Program-made: the position numbers and the translations under genes
The notes under the pieces: generated by a model
Told to the model about the DNA's origin: nothing
The model's input: only the letters and a program-made list of their open reading frames with translations
Databases searched by the model: none
NCBI GenBank assembly: GCA_963853835.1
Contig: OY970826.1
Location: forward strand, 5,254,001-5,318,000
Length of the DNA stretch: 64,000 nucleotides
Source of the DNA: Calendula officinalis
Lineage: Eukaryota; Streptophyta; Magnoliopsida; Asterales; Asteraceae
Direction of reading: 5' to 3'
Shown here: positions 10,985 to 21,101 of the stretch, in pieces
Position numbering within the stretch: position 1 is the first letter of the stretch
How the letters are laid out: each line of letters starts with the position of its first letter

Positions 10985-11180
10985 GATAAATCTTAAATCA
11001 TCATGAGGGGGAGAAAATTTACAAAGAAGTTCAGTTTATGAAGAAAAATGCTTACAGGACTAAAGAGAATATATTAGCCCAGTTTACTCCACATCAAAAA
11101 GACATATGCTCCGATTAAGGGGGAGTAAACAAGAAACCGAAGAAGATTTGTTGAAGAATAATTGTTTGTTTGAGGGGGAG
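10985..11180 (+). repeat. Scattered polypurine GAGGGGGAG words in the 3' part of A
   Basis: GAGGGGGAGAAAATTT (11004), AAGGGGGAGTAAAC (11118) and GAGGGGGAGCGCAAA (11172) each resemble a polypurine tract, yet none adjoins an LTR. B has the same three at 44700, 44811 and 44867. The remaining sequence to the 3' LTR is AT-rich and non-coding. Confidence 0.55.
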
Positions 11181-12110
11181 CGCAAATCTTATCCACATTT
11201 TTCTCTCAACAACAATTATCAATGATCATAAATCGACAAAGCCACAACTTTGAGAAAAGACTTCCGCTACAAACAACTCTATCTATCTATGGGTCTACAT
11301 TTTCGTCGATTTACATGAAATAGTTTGTGAAGAAAAAGAAACCGACTTATCTTCAGAAATTTCTCACAAATCCTCTACTTTTCCATTTCAAATCTTAAAC
11401 TGACAAATCATTCTATCCAAACCACAAATTCACATTCTTATCCATTCCAAAATCTAATCGAGTAAATCATTCTTTCCAAATTTTATAACAACCATATCCA
11501 TACAAAAGCTTAACTGTACAAATCTTTTGTATCATACAAAATACATATCATCCACATTCATTCAAATCTTAAATGTATATATCATTCTTTCCTATATACA
11601 AACATACACACACACACACATTCAAAACTTTTAACTTTCAAATCATTCTTTTCACACTACAAACCATCATTATCCTATCCTCACAAATCTCTATCCAAAA
11701 TTAAATCTCCAACATATCTAAATCCAAGTCAACTCCTTTCCTAACTGATGTTTCATTTCTCAAATCTTCAAATCTTGACAAATATCAGTTTTTGGCATTT
11801 TGTAGATCAACAACCTTAACGATAAAAATTTAGTTTCTACAAAGGAAGACATGGATGAGATACTAAAAGTTCGAAAAGAGCAAGATTGGATAATGATCAA
11901 GACAAATTAAGTCAAGACTCCATGAAATCTTCTGAGATACTTTATATTGGTTGAAAAGCCGATTAAAAGTGTTATTCTTATCTGATTATCAGAAGCTGAA
12001 ACTAATACTACATCAAAACTACTTAAACGATTAATTCAGTTTCAGACTTTGCTAAGAGAAGAAGATTTCAAGAACAGGCTAATTCAAACTATTGATACAA
12101 AGGGTGAGAT

Positions 12111-12975
12111 TGTTAGGACTAGGGGTGTAAGTGAGCCGAGCTATTCGTGAGCTATTCGAGCTCGGCTCGTTAATAGATCGATAAAAACTCGAGTTAAACG
12201 AGTTCGAGCCGAGCTCGAGCTTAACTTAGAACTCGTTTAATAAACGAGCCCGAGCCCGAGCTTCATACTAAGAACTCATTTAGGCTCGCGAGCCTAAACG
12301 GGCTAAAATAGTTAATTATTATAAAAAAAATATTATACATATACATATATAAAATAATGTGTATATATTATACATATACATATATAAAATAATGTGTATA
12401 TATATAAAAAGATTTACATCATATATTAAATATTATGATTAATTAAAAAAATTATATATTTCGTATATATGGAAGCTTAAATAAGCTTAATCGAGCCGAG
12501 CCTGAGCCTGAAAAAACCTAAACGAGCCGAGCTCGAGCTTTACACATAAAGCTCGAAACGAGCCGAGCTCGAGTTCGAGCTCGGTAAAATTAAACGAGCC
12601 GAGCTCGAACCTAGTCGAGCTCGAGCTCGGCTCGGCTCATTTACAGCCCTAGTTAGGACCATTTGTATTGTATCAAATAGTTTAGGGACTAGAAATGACA
12701 AGTTGTAATAGTTTGAAGCTAGTCATTAGTCTTAGTCTTTGGGTTTATGCTTAATTAGATGATTATTAAGCATGTTTAGTAATGAGGTATAAATACCTTG
12801 TGTTTAGGCTTAATTTGTAAGCTTTCCCACACTAATTGAAATACACATTCTGAAAGTTCATGTTCTCTCTCATTACACACACTTACACCAAGAACACACA
12901 CACTTAAACAATTCTTCAATTTCTCACCTTGAATCATCTTGAATTAGCTCAATCTTAGTTGTATATGATCTATCA
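12111..12975 (+). repeat. 3' LTR of element A, split by a hAT MITE
   Basis: The LTR starts TGTTAGGAC at 12111 and is interrupted after nine bases by the MITE at 12120-12651. It resumes after the duplicated GTTAGGAC and ends GATCTATCA at 12975. Without the insert it is 325 bp. The preceding AAAGGGTGAGAT (12100-12110) is a degenerate form of the polypurine tract AAAGGGGGAGAT seen in B. Confidence 0.85.
12120..12651. mobile_element. hAT-type MITE with GAGCTCG arrays
   Basis: The ends are TAGGGGTGTAAGTGAGC and CTCATTTACAGCCCTA, with an exact 8-bp duplication GTTAGGAC (12112-12119, 12652-12659). Both arms are made of GAGCTCGAGC / GAGCCGAGC words in inverted arrangement, around an AT-rich middle with two copies of a TATACATATACATATATAA block. 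No coding capacity. Confidence 0.88.
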
Positions 12976-13122
12976 TCTTGACACACAAATACGTACAATT
13001 CTACAATAAGCATAAAATAGATCTAGACATGGACATTCCCCATGTTCAATACGTCCTCATGAAAAAGTTCATGTAACCATAATTTGTATAAGAAAATAAA
13101 AGCATTGAAATTGGGGAAAAGA

Positions 13123-14520
13123 CTACCGAGTTGGAGTACTCGGAAGCAGCTCATCTAAAGAAACCCCCAACTCCGAGTCATCAAAGTTCAAATCATCTCC
13201 GTCAAGAAAATCCCAAGCTGGCATGTCTGTTAACCCGTTAATGCAATCGTTTGGTTTAGGAAAATTATGATCCCAAGGCAATATGTCCGTTAATCCATTA
13301 ATGTAATCATTTGGTTGAGGCGAATGATGAGCAACATGATCCCAAGGAATGTCGTCTGTTGAAAACATGGCTGGATAATCGAATGGTTGTGCAAATGGTT
13401 GGATTGAAGTAGAAGTTGATGCACCATCATATAATCCAATACTATTTGTTGCGGTAGCTATAGAAGACGACTGATATTGATCATTTGTGGAGTTCCCAAA
13501 AGTAGATTGAGTTGCGATCTCAACATTAGAATGTAGTATCAAAGGTGATTGTACCGAATTTGAACTAGAAGTCGATAGTCTTCTCCGTACGGGTGAAGGT
13601 TCATCATCATTTTCGTTTTCATAATTAGCACTATCGTCTCCTTTCGTCCCCTTTTTGTAGATCACACACAACGTCCAATTCGTCAACTACATCAACATAT
13701 CAACAAATTAATTTGGTCATAATCGTATACATTTTCATATAACTAACTATAAAAGCCATTACTATAACCTAGTCACATACCTTGTTGCCATGTAGATGAG
13801 TTCCGACCGGGAAGTTGGGGTTTCCGATGGTATATTCATGCATTAGCCATTCCGTCTTGCGATTATGCTCAAAATAGGCTAAACATCTTTTCTGCCCAAC
13901 CGTGAGAATCTTCACGCGATCGAAAACCGTGGTATATTTCTGAGTCGTTCTCCAAACCCCAAAGTCCTTAATTTTTCTTTTCGGTCGATTATCGTTCGGG
14001 TGACTTCGTTCCCTCGGGGTCAGAAAGTACCATTTGTCATCATTCGGTCGGTATTTTTCTGCATGTTATCAATAGTTTAGAAACAAAACCATCAACGAAC
14101 GGACAATTTAACCATCAAACTAGTTGGTTAACTTTAAATGTTACATTATATCATGAAACTAACTAACGCTATATTATAAACCTAGCTATCAAGAAACCAT
14201 CAAGATTAATATATTCTAAGTGTTACCTACGTATATCATTTAAACAATATAGTAACTTAATTAGCTATCAAGAAACCATATATCAAGAACCATAGATCAA
14301 GATTATTTGGTTTATGTTACGTACCTGCAAGTTCTTGCGGTTTGTGGTCGTACAGATTTACTTCGTACATCCGGCATCGCGGATGAATTCCTCTTTCAAT
14401 CTTTGGTTTCAAATAGCAAACGATGATCTCCACGTCTGTAGGACGAAAGCGGTAGCCAGGTTCTAGACTATCCGCATAATCAGGCTCTACTTCAACTATT
14501 TGTTGTTGATCACCGGCCAT
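13123..14520 (-). CDS. NAC-domain transcription factor, three exons
   Basis: NAC proteins bind DNA through an N-terminal domain and regulate transcription in the nucleus. Exons (minus strand): 14520-14325, 14058-13781 and 13686-13123, all with GT-AG borders and consistent phase, giving 345 residues. The NAC domain spans about residues 20-175: a subdomain A-like GYRFRPTDVEIIVCYL, then KWYFLTPRE, GVWRTTQKYT, a TEWLMHEY block and NWTLCVIYKK at the third exon. The C-terminal half is Ser/Thr/Asn-rich and acidic, with a repeated ING-LTD...WD unit, and is probably the activation region. The start at 14520 (MAGDQQQ) is preferred over an in-frame ATG at 14541. Subdomain A departs from the usual PPGFRFHPTDEEL, so a diverged NAC subgroup is likely. 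The flanking transposons do not break the frame. Confidence 0.88.
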
Positions 14521-14635
14521 TGAGATTGACTGATTGATCAAAGATTGAGATTGACTGATTGATCAAGCAGAGAAAAATTTAGGGTTTAACAGCATATACG
14601 TACGTACGAATAAGAGACAAATAGGGTGGCGGTTA

Positions 14636-14649
14636 ATTATATATATAAG
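14636..14649 (-). promoter_or_regulatory. Possible TATA box of the NAC gene
   Basis: On the minus strand TATATATATAA lies about 120 bases before the chosen ATG, a normal distance for a plant promoter with a short leader. A direct repeat (GATCAATCAGTCAATCTCAA) just before the ATG is part of the leader. Confidence 0.4.
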
Positions 14650-14792
14650 GCCAAGAATATGAAATTAGGAATGGTTTATCAACTATGTAGTTAGGGTTCA
14701 AGTTTAATTATAAAAGGATAATTTTATCCACTACAATCGGAATTACCTGTAAGATTTGGATAACCCCGTATCTTTATGGTATCTATGTTCTA

Positions 14793-15056
14793 CTCCCTCC
14801 GTCCCTTAATAAAGTTCCCATTTGTATTGGGCACAACATTTTAGGAGATAATTAGTGGTGTGGTATTTGGTATTACTTTTGATTAAAATATAAGTCTTGA
14901 TTGGAGAGAGAAAGTGTTTTAAGAGATAGTTAGTGGTGAAAGTATTGGTAATAATATTATTATATTAAGTGGACCCCTTATGTTTGAGAAATGGGAACTT
15001 TATTTAGGGACAAAATTTGAAGGCAAAATGAGAACTTTATTTAGGGACGGAGGGAG
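14793..15056. mobile_element. Stowaway MITE upstream of the NAC gene
   Basis: CTCCCTCCGTCCC at the left and GGGACGGAGGGAG at the right are the classic Stowaway ends, flanked by TA (14791-14792, 15057-15058). It lies about 270 bases upstream of the NAC start codon. It is a different family from the MITEs at 248 and 47913. Confidence 0.9.
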
Positions 15057-15513
15057 TATTTCTTATGGATATTAATAAAATTAAATAAATATACATAAGT
15101 ATGAATGCCGGATAATTCTGAAAATAATTATACCTTTTAAATTTTGGGTCTCAAGAGATGCATCAATATTGTAGTGACCGACTCTCTTGTAGCTATGGAA
15201 TTTAACTCTCTTACGACTCTCGGAAATGGGTTATATTGTAACCGTGCACCATTTAAAAAAAACATTATTTATCAATCAAAAATATACTTGATACATTAAG
15301 CCTAGTACGAACCCTGTCGATCCAACATGCCTTATGCACTTAAGCTTGTCAGTAAATTATTCAGATTTAACGATTTTTCGGTATATATAGTCACATATTA
15401 GCGAATTGGTGATCCGTAAACGCAAATTAAGGTCCACATGATTAGAAATATAAATATTATATTTATACAATGCAATATTTCCTAACCAAATCAAATTATA
15501 CAAAAATAAAACA
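15057..15513. other. Intergenic AT-rich sequence
   Basis: No gene, repeat or RNA was recognised between the MITE and the start of element E. Confidence 0.5.
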
Positions 15514-16028
15514 TGTTAGGAATATTTCCGTAATATTCATTAAAGATTTGATGTGTTAAAAATTATAAAGTACAAGGACATAAATTGAAGATATGGAAGT
15601 TCAAATTCAAATAAAGATTTAGGAGATACTCACTATTGTAAAAGATATAGTATATCTTGTTTAATTTAAAAGATTTAGTATTATCTTTTCCTTGTAAATC
15701 TCTAGGTTTTCTAGTATATAAAGAAACCTAGAGGTATAGAATTAGTCGTTCTTGTAACCCACGTTTTAACGTGTTTGTGTGTGTGCTCTAAGCCTCAAGG
15801 TCGTTTGATCCTGTTTAACGAAAAACCGTTCTACATATTTATATGTAGAATTGGGGCTTTTAGTAATCATTGTATAAATTGATGATGATGAAAACCTTGT
15901 TTAGCAATACAAATATGTTCGTTTAATTCCGCAAATTTTATGTTTTGTATATGCTTATTCCAGATCAAGAACTAACTATTCTTGAGCCTAAAGATCGACA
16001 TTTATATAGAGTTTTTCTAAAATCAACA
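15514..16028 (+). repeat. 5' LTR of element E (X-type)
   Basis: It runs from TGTTAGGAATATTTCC to AAAATCAACA, 515 bp. It is homologous throughout to the two 523-bp LTRs in the EXO70 intron (58694-59216 and 60566-61088, opposite strand), and not to the LTR at the other end of E. Confidence 0.8.
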
Positions 16029-16030
16029 AG

Positions 16031-16042
16031 TGGTATTAGAGC
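16031..16042 (+). promoter_or_regulatory. Primer binding site of element E
   Basis: TGGTATTAGAGC is the initiator Met-tRNA site with one change (C to T) from the form in the other elements here. Confidence 0.75.
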
Positions 16043-16417
16043 CTATTGGTTCTAGATCTACGAATTTTAAGAACAACAAAAAGTTTTAATCCTTAAACAC
16101 ACAAATTGTTAATCATGACTGATAACAACGAGTCTACTCAAGCAAACAAAATTCCTATACTCACTCCCAATAACTTTGGGATGTGGAAAAATCGTATTAA
16201 GCAATACATGCTTATTACGGACTATTCCATGTGGGAAGTCATACAAGAGGGTAACAAACGTCCTAATCCTTCCTCTGAAGCTAGTTCATCTACTACTGAA
16301 GCAGATCGAATCAAATCTGAAAGAGAAAGGAAGGATAGAGGGATTGAACTCAAGACCCTCAGTACTTTACTACTTTCCATTCCAAATGATTATCAACATT
16401 TATTTGTTGAATATGAA

Positions 16418-18882
16418 TGTAACACCCGTATTTTTTTAAAAACATCGTTTAAATCATTTAAAATACATTTTCCCAATATTTGACATATTGTCCAAAATAC
16501 AGTTTAACAAAAACTTTAAAACCTATATCAGAGTTTACAAAAATACGGTGTCACCAAGTATATCAAAACCATAGGCAACGGGATCTACCTATTAGCTCCC
16601 GAGCTAAACATCTCTAGGCCACTTCTAGTGCAACCTTCTATCACTTCAAACCTGTACCTGAGTACACAGCCACAAACAAACGTAGTACGTGAGACAAAAT
16701 AGTCTCGTGAGATGCATGGGTTTTAGGCCCAAATAACAATAATAGTCATTTCAGAAATAGATGTATATGATCATATATATATACATATACTACATCATTA
16801 TAAGCTAGCCACCCTATAGTGACCCTATCGTTCCAATGCTTTCCTAGCAATCATATCTAGTTATCGGGTTGCCCCCGAACGAACTAGAAATCTCAACGTG
16901 TCTTACTATCGGGTTGCCCCCGAACTAGCTAGAACTCAATATATATCTAGTTATCGGGTTGCCCCCGAACTAACTAGAATCACAAACATATCTAACTATC
17001 GGGTTGCCCCCGAACTAGCTAGAAGCACTATCCTGTCTAACTATCGGGTTGCCCCCGAACTAGCTAGAAGCACTATCCTGTCTAACTATCGGGTTGCCCC
17101 CGAACTAGCTAGAAGCACTATCTTGTCTAACTATCGGGTTGCCCCCGAACTAGCTAGAAGCACTATCCTGTCTAACTATCGGGTTGCCCCCGAACTAGCT
17201 AGAAGCACTATCCTGTCTAACTATCGGGTTGCCCCCGAACTAGCTAGAAGCACTATCTTGTCTAACTATCGGGTTGCCCCCGAACTAGCTAGAAACATCA
17301 CCATGTCTAGTTATCGGGTTGCCCCCGAACTAACTAGCATCACATCATCTCGTTCTTACCATAACTCATCAGTTATTCCAATCAAAGCCTTCGGCTATCA
17401 CATCAATCATCAAACAAGTTAGTTATCTAATAATAACAACATATAATTAGTTCAACACAGTGTGAACGTACCTGTATGGTCCCATGGACCCGATCGTAAG
17501 CAACCACATTTACTTCTACATCTATGAACCCTATGAGGTCCATACTTACTTTATACATAAGATACATTTCTTATTTTATCGGTATCATAATACCTTTATC
17601 TCTTCCTTGACTACAATACACAATTATTACTAGTCACATCATATTCTTTTTCACATATATTCGTTCTTTACTTTTATTAGTATATCTTACCAATAGGTAC
17701 TCATTACTAAGAAATCATTCTCAATTGTTTTACTAATACATATTTATTAGTAAAGGCTCCGTATACATTCTTTTAATCAATTACTTCTTTATTATGGTTC
17801 ATTAACATAGATTCCATAATTACTTTAATTTATCATATTTTACTTCAAATTTACCATTCATACTAGACATATTCTAGTATCACATTCTACATACTTTCAT
17901 ACATTTTCAGTCACTATCTTTATCAACATATTTATTAATAAAGACCCATAAAATATCATATGTATTTTCAAAACTATTTACTATGTACTCAGTTTAAAAG
18001 TCTCATGTACTCACCTTAGCAAATAAGTGCTCCAACCGTATTCTTTACGTCAGTTTCCTTGCTCCCCAATTCGGTCAACCTTCCAAGACCTCACCAAATG
18101 CCTAATACAATAATCACAAGATTATCAACATCACATTCTACTACCAATGTGTCCATCTATCTCTAGATAACACTTATTAACTCATTTCCCCCAATTATTG
18201 TGATTTACCGAACCCTAGGTTTAACCAACCCTTAAGATTCTTACAAATCATAATCATACACTTGTTTCCTTTGTTACTATACCATCTATCAAGTGTATAC
18301 AACGTTTATTCACCATAAACCATAACCCTCAATAGCTAGGGTTTCAAACCCAACCATCAAAATACATAGATCTAAAGCTACAAAGATCAAGGAGTGAAGA
18401 TATACCTTTAATCTTCAACTAGGAGTGAAGTCTACCAAGCTTTGATGGATAAATCGACCTCAACCAGCCTTTGCACTCGAAAATCGCCCAAGATAGAAAC
18501 TAGGGTTTGCCAATGACGTAAATGAGCCAAAACCCGATTTTAATGCTGGTCGTCCGGAGTTCGCGTCGCGAACCCACTTCGCGTCGCTAACTTTGCATGT
18601 TCGTGAACTCTTCACGATCGTTACCTAGGCGTGAACCTCAATTGCCAGAAACCCCCAAATCCCTGGTCGGAGTTCCCGATCGGGAACCCCAAGTTCACGG
18701 CGCGAACTTTACATGTGCAGCAGGGCTGCACTTTTCGGTTGTTGTCTCGACCCGGTTTCGTCCATAACTTTCTCATACGGTCTCCAAACGACGCGAAACC
18801 AATTCCTACGTTCTTTAAACGATTTATCCTTATTTATCATATTTTTATTTAATTTATTATTTACAAATTTCGGGTCGTTACA
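16418..18882. mobile_element. Gypsy-type solo LTR, 2465 bp, inside copia gag
   Basis: It starts TGTAACACCCG and ends CGGGTCGTTACA, and lies between two ATGAA copies (16413-16417, 18883-18887), the 5-bp duplication of an LTR-element insertion. There is no internal domain, primer site or second LTR, so it is a solo LTR. The size and ends suggest a chromovirus (Tekay-like) LTR, which is an inference. It contains a 45-bp minisatellite and palindromic GTTC...GAAC words. Which strand is sense was not settled. Confidence 0.82.
16854..17350. repeat. 45-bp minisatellite, about 11 copies
   Basis: A 45-bp unit containing CGGGTTGCCCCCGAAC recurs eleven times, six to seven of them almost identical. Because 45 is a multiple of three, one frame stays open (a 15-residue repeat with YRVAPELAR), which is a by-product and not a gene. 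Each unit is an imperfect palindrome (CTAGTTATCGGG ... CCCGAACTAACTAG). Confidence 0.9.
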
Positions 18883-20499
18883 ATGAAGATGCAAAGCTTT
18901 TATGGCAAGCACTGGAAAAGAGGTTTGTGGGAACCAAAAGTACAAAGAGGAACATGAGGGTTGTTCTCAAGCAAGACTTTGAGAACTTCAAAGGAAAGCC
19001 GAATGAAACACTTACTCAGGTGTTTGACAGATTCAACAAATTAATTGGTGAACTTAACCTAGTTGGAGTTACTATGGACAAAGAAGATGTCAACATGAAG
19101 TTCCTAAGATCTCTTAGTGAAGAATGGTCTATGTACACTGTAATATACAGACAAAGAGATGCTCTAGATGAAAAGGAATTGGATGAACTTTACAATGACC
19201 TCAGAGTCTTTGAAACTGAGGTAAATCACAAGAACACTTCTCTTTCTTCTAATAATGCTGCCTTTGTATCCAGTACAGGTCAAGGACAAGAAACTACCAC
19301 AGGAAAGGCTGCAGATTGTGAAGATACTGCCAGAGAATCATTCTTCACTAGTCATGTGCACACTGCACTAATTAGTGATGATTTAGAACAATTGAATCCT
19401 GATGATCTTGAAGAAATGGATCTAAAATGGCAGATGACTATGTTAAGCTTAAGAACCAAAAGGTTCTTAAAGAGGACTGGTAAAACAAATCTTAACTACA
19501 ACAAAGGTGACAAGGCTGGATTTGACAAAACTAAAGTCAAATGTTACAACTGTAACAACCTTGGTCATTTTGCTAAAGAATGTCCTCAACCAGACAAAAG
19601 ATCAAACTCAACTGCTCTTGTCTCACAACAAGGACAAGGTTATGATTGGAGCTTTCAAGCAGAAGAACATGCTCAAAATCAAGCTCTTATGGCCTTTACT
19701 GATAATAACTCTGAGGTAAAACCTAAACCTTGTACCTCTGAATGTGTCAAAATAGTTAAAAATTTAGAAAAAGAAAATTTCAATTTAAATGAAGATATAA
19801 GAAAATTATACAAAAGAAATATTGAATTTGATGGTGTCATCGCTGATCAAGAAAATCAAATAAGAGTTTATCAAATAATTGATGAGAAAATGAAAGGTGA
19901 ATTGCTTGAGGCTGTAGATAAAAAGGATTATCTTGAAATAAAACTTAAAGAAGCTTTAAATAAATTGGAAGAATGTCAACTTGAACTTGAACAAAATACA
20001 CTTACAATTAAAAAGTTTGAAAGAAGTTCAAAAATAATAGATGAATTAACAAACAATCAAACTACTGAAAAGGTAGTTCATGGGGTGGGATATCATGCTG
20101 TACCACCTCCATATAAATTCATTCCTCCACTTAAAGCTAGTTCAGAAAGAATTATAAATGAATTAAAAAATGAAAATCAAACTGAATCAAGTAATGATAC
20201 ATCTGATTCTGATGATGATCAAACAAACACTACTTTTCACACTACAGAAAGCACAAATGAATTCCTAAAAATCAATTCAGAAAATATACCAACTATATTA
20301 ACAAGGGGAAATGAAAGAAACAAGAATCAACTCTTAGATCAAAGATAACCTGAAGGTACTAAGGATAAGAAATTAAGATGTGTTATTTGCAACAAAGTAA
20401 ACCATTTAGCAAAGGATTGTCACTTCAATCCAATTAACTGCAAAGAGTTCAAAGAATTTAAAAATTCTAAAGAAAAAGCAAAAACACAAAGGTTAAAAG

Positions 20500-21000
20500 A
20501 TACTACTGATCCATCAGTAGTAAATAAAACAAAATCTCAAAAATATGAAACACCAAAATTTGGAAGAAATGCACCAAGGTTTGTGCAAAATAAAAGAGTT
20601 GGAAACACAAAGAACAGCAATTATTTCAAAAATAGTGGAAAAACAAATCAAAATAAACAATATTTTAACTTTTCCAACACCAGTAGAAACTTTAACAAGT
20701 TTACTCCTAATCCTAACCCTAATTACAATGATGTTGGGTACCAGTACCAAAACAATACTGGTAAAAACCCTAACTTTAAAAATACTTCTACTGCCAAACC
20801 AAATGTTAAAAACACTACTGGTTATTCTAAACATGGTAAATACCCAAATACTACTGGTACATCAGTAGTAAAGTATTCAAAAGCTGAATATACTGGGTAT
20901 AGACCAAGATCAGTAGTAAACTCAGACACCAGTAACAAATTCAAAAGGGCAGTAGTAAAACAAAACACCAGTACTAAACAGGTATGGGTACCAAAAATAT
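20500..21000 (+). repeat. ACTACTG / CAGTAGT words in the gag tail
   Basis: In 500 bases the words ACTACTG(A/G) or CAGTAGT occur about ten times on both strands, inside coding sequence. They continue at 22546-22675, 24540-24775, 26805-26985 and in the LTRs. See the findings for their distribution. Confidence 0.7.
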
Positions 21001-21101
21001 TTAAAATTTAATCTTCTAAATCTTACTCTTCAAAGGATGAACCCAAGACATATAAAGCTTGGGTTCCCAAACTTAACTAATCTTTTACTTACTTGTGCAG
21101 A

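Larger units (their letters stand above)
5060..12975 (+). mobile_element. Element A: non-autonomous copia-type LTR retrotransposon (LARD-like)
   Basis: This is a complete element: LTRs at 5060-5385 and 12111-12975 (the latter split by a hAT MITE), exact target duplication TCTTG (5055-5059, 12976-12980), and an iMet primer site at 5388-5399. The body has a long leader with clustered TTCGGCC words, one gag-C-terminus-like ORF (7425-8870) and about 3.2 kb of conserved non-coding sequence. No protease, integrase, RT or RNase H is present, so it depends on a partner. It is homologous in parts to elements B and D. It inserted just downstream of the NAC gene. Confidence 0.88.
16115..21011 (+). pseudogene. 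copia gag of element E, split by a solo LTR and a nonsense codon
   Basis: The ATG at 16115 opens a UBN2-type gag (TPNNFGMWKNRIKQYM). The frame is cut at 16418 by an inserted LTR and resumes at 18888, continuing the capsid region (FENFKG, FDRFNKLIGEL). A CCHC knuckle (CYNCNNLGHFAKEC) follows near 19540. A coiled-coil stretch (19740-20070) and an acidic tract precede a TAA at 20346-20348, where F has a lysine codon. The same frame then continues through a second knuckle (CVICNKVNHLAKDC, about 20380) and an Asn-rich tail ending with KQVWVPK at about 21000. Three lesions or more (insertion, stop, frame change) rule out an active protein from this copy. Confidence 0.82.

Noticed and set aside
16854..17350. 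CRISPR-like array of palindromic repeats
   Set aside because: Contiguous 45-bp minisatellite without unique spacers, in a plant LTR; no cas genes.
16898..17422. 174-codon ORF with 15-residue repeats
   Set aside because: The frame stays open only because the minisatellite unit is 45 bp; it lies inside a solo LTR.
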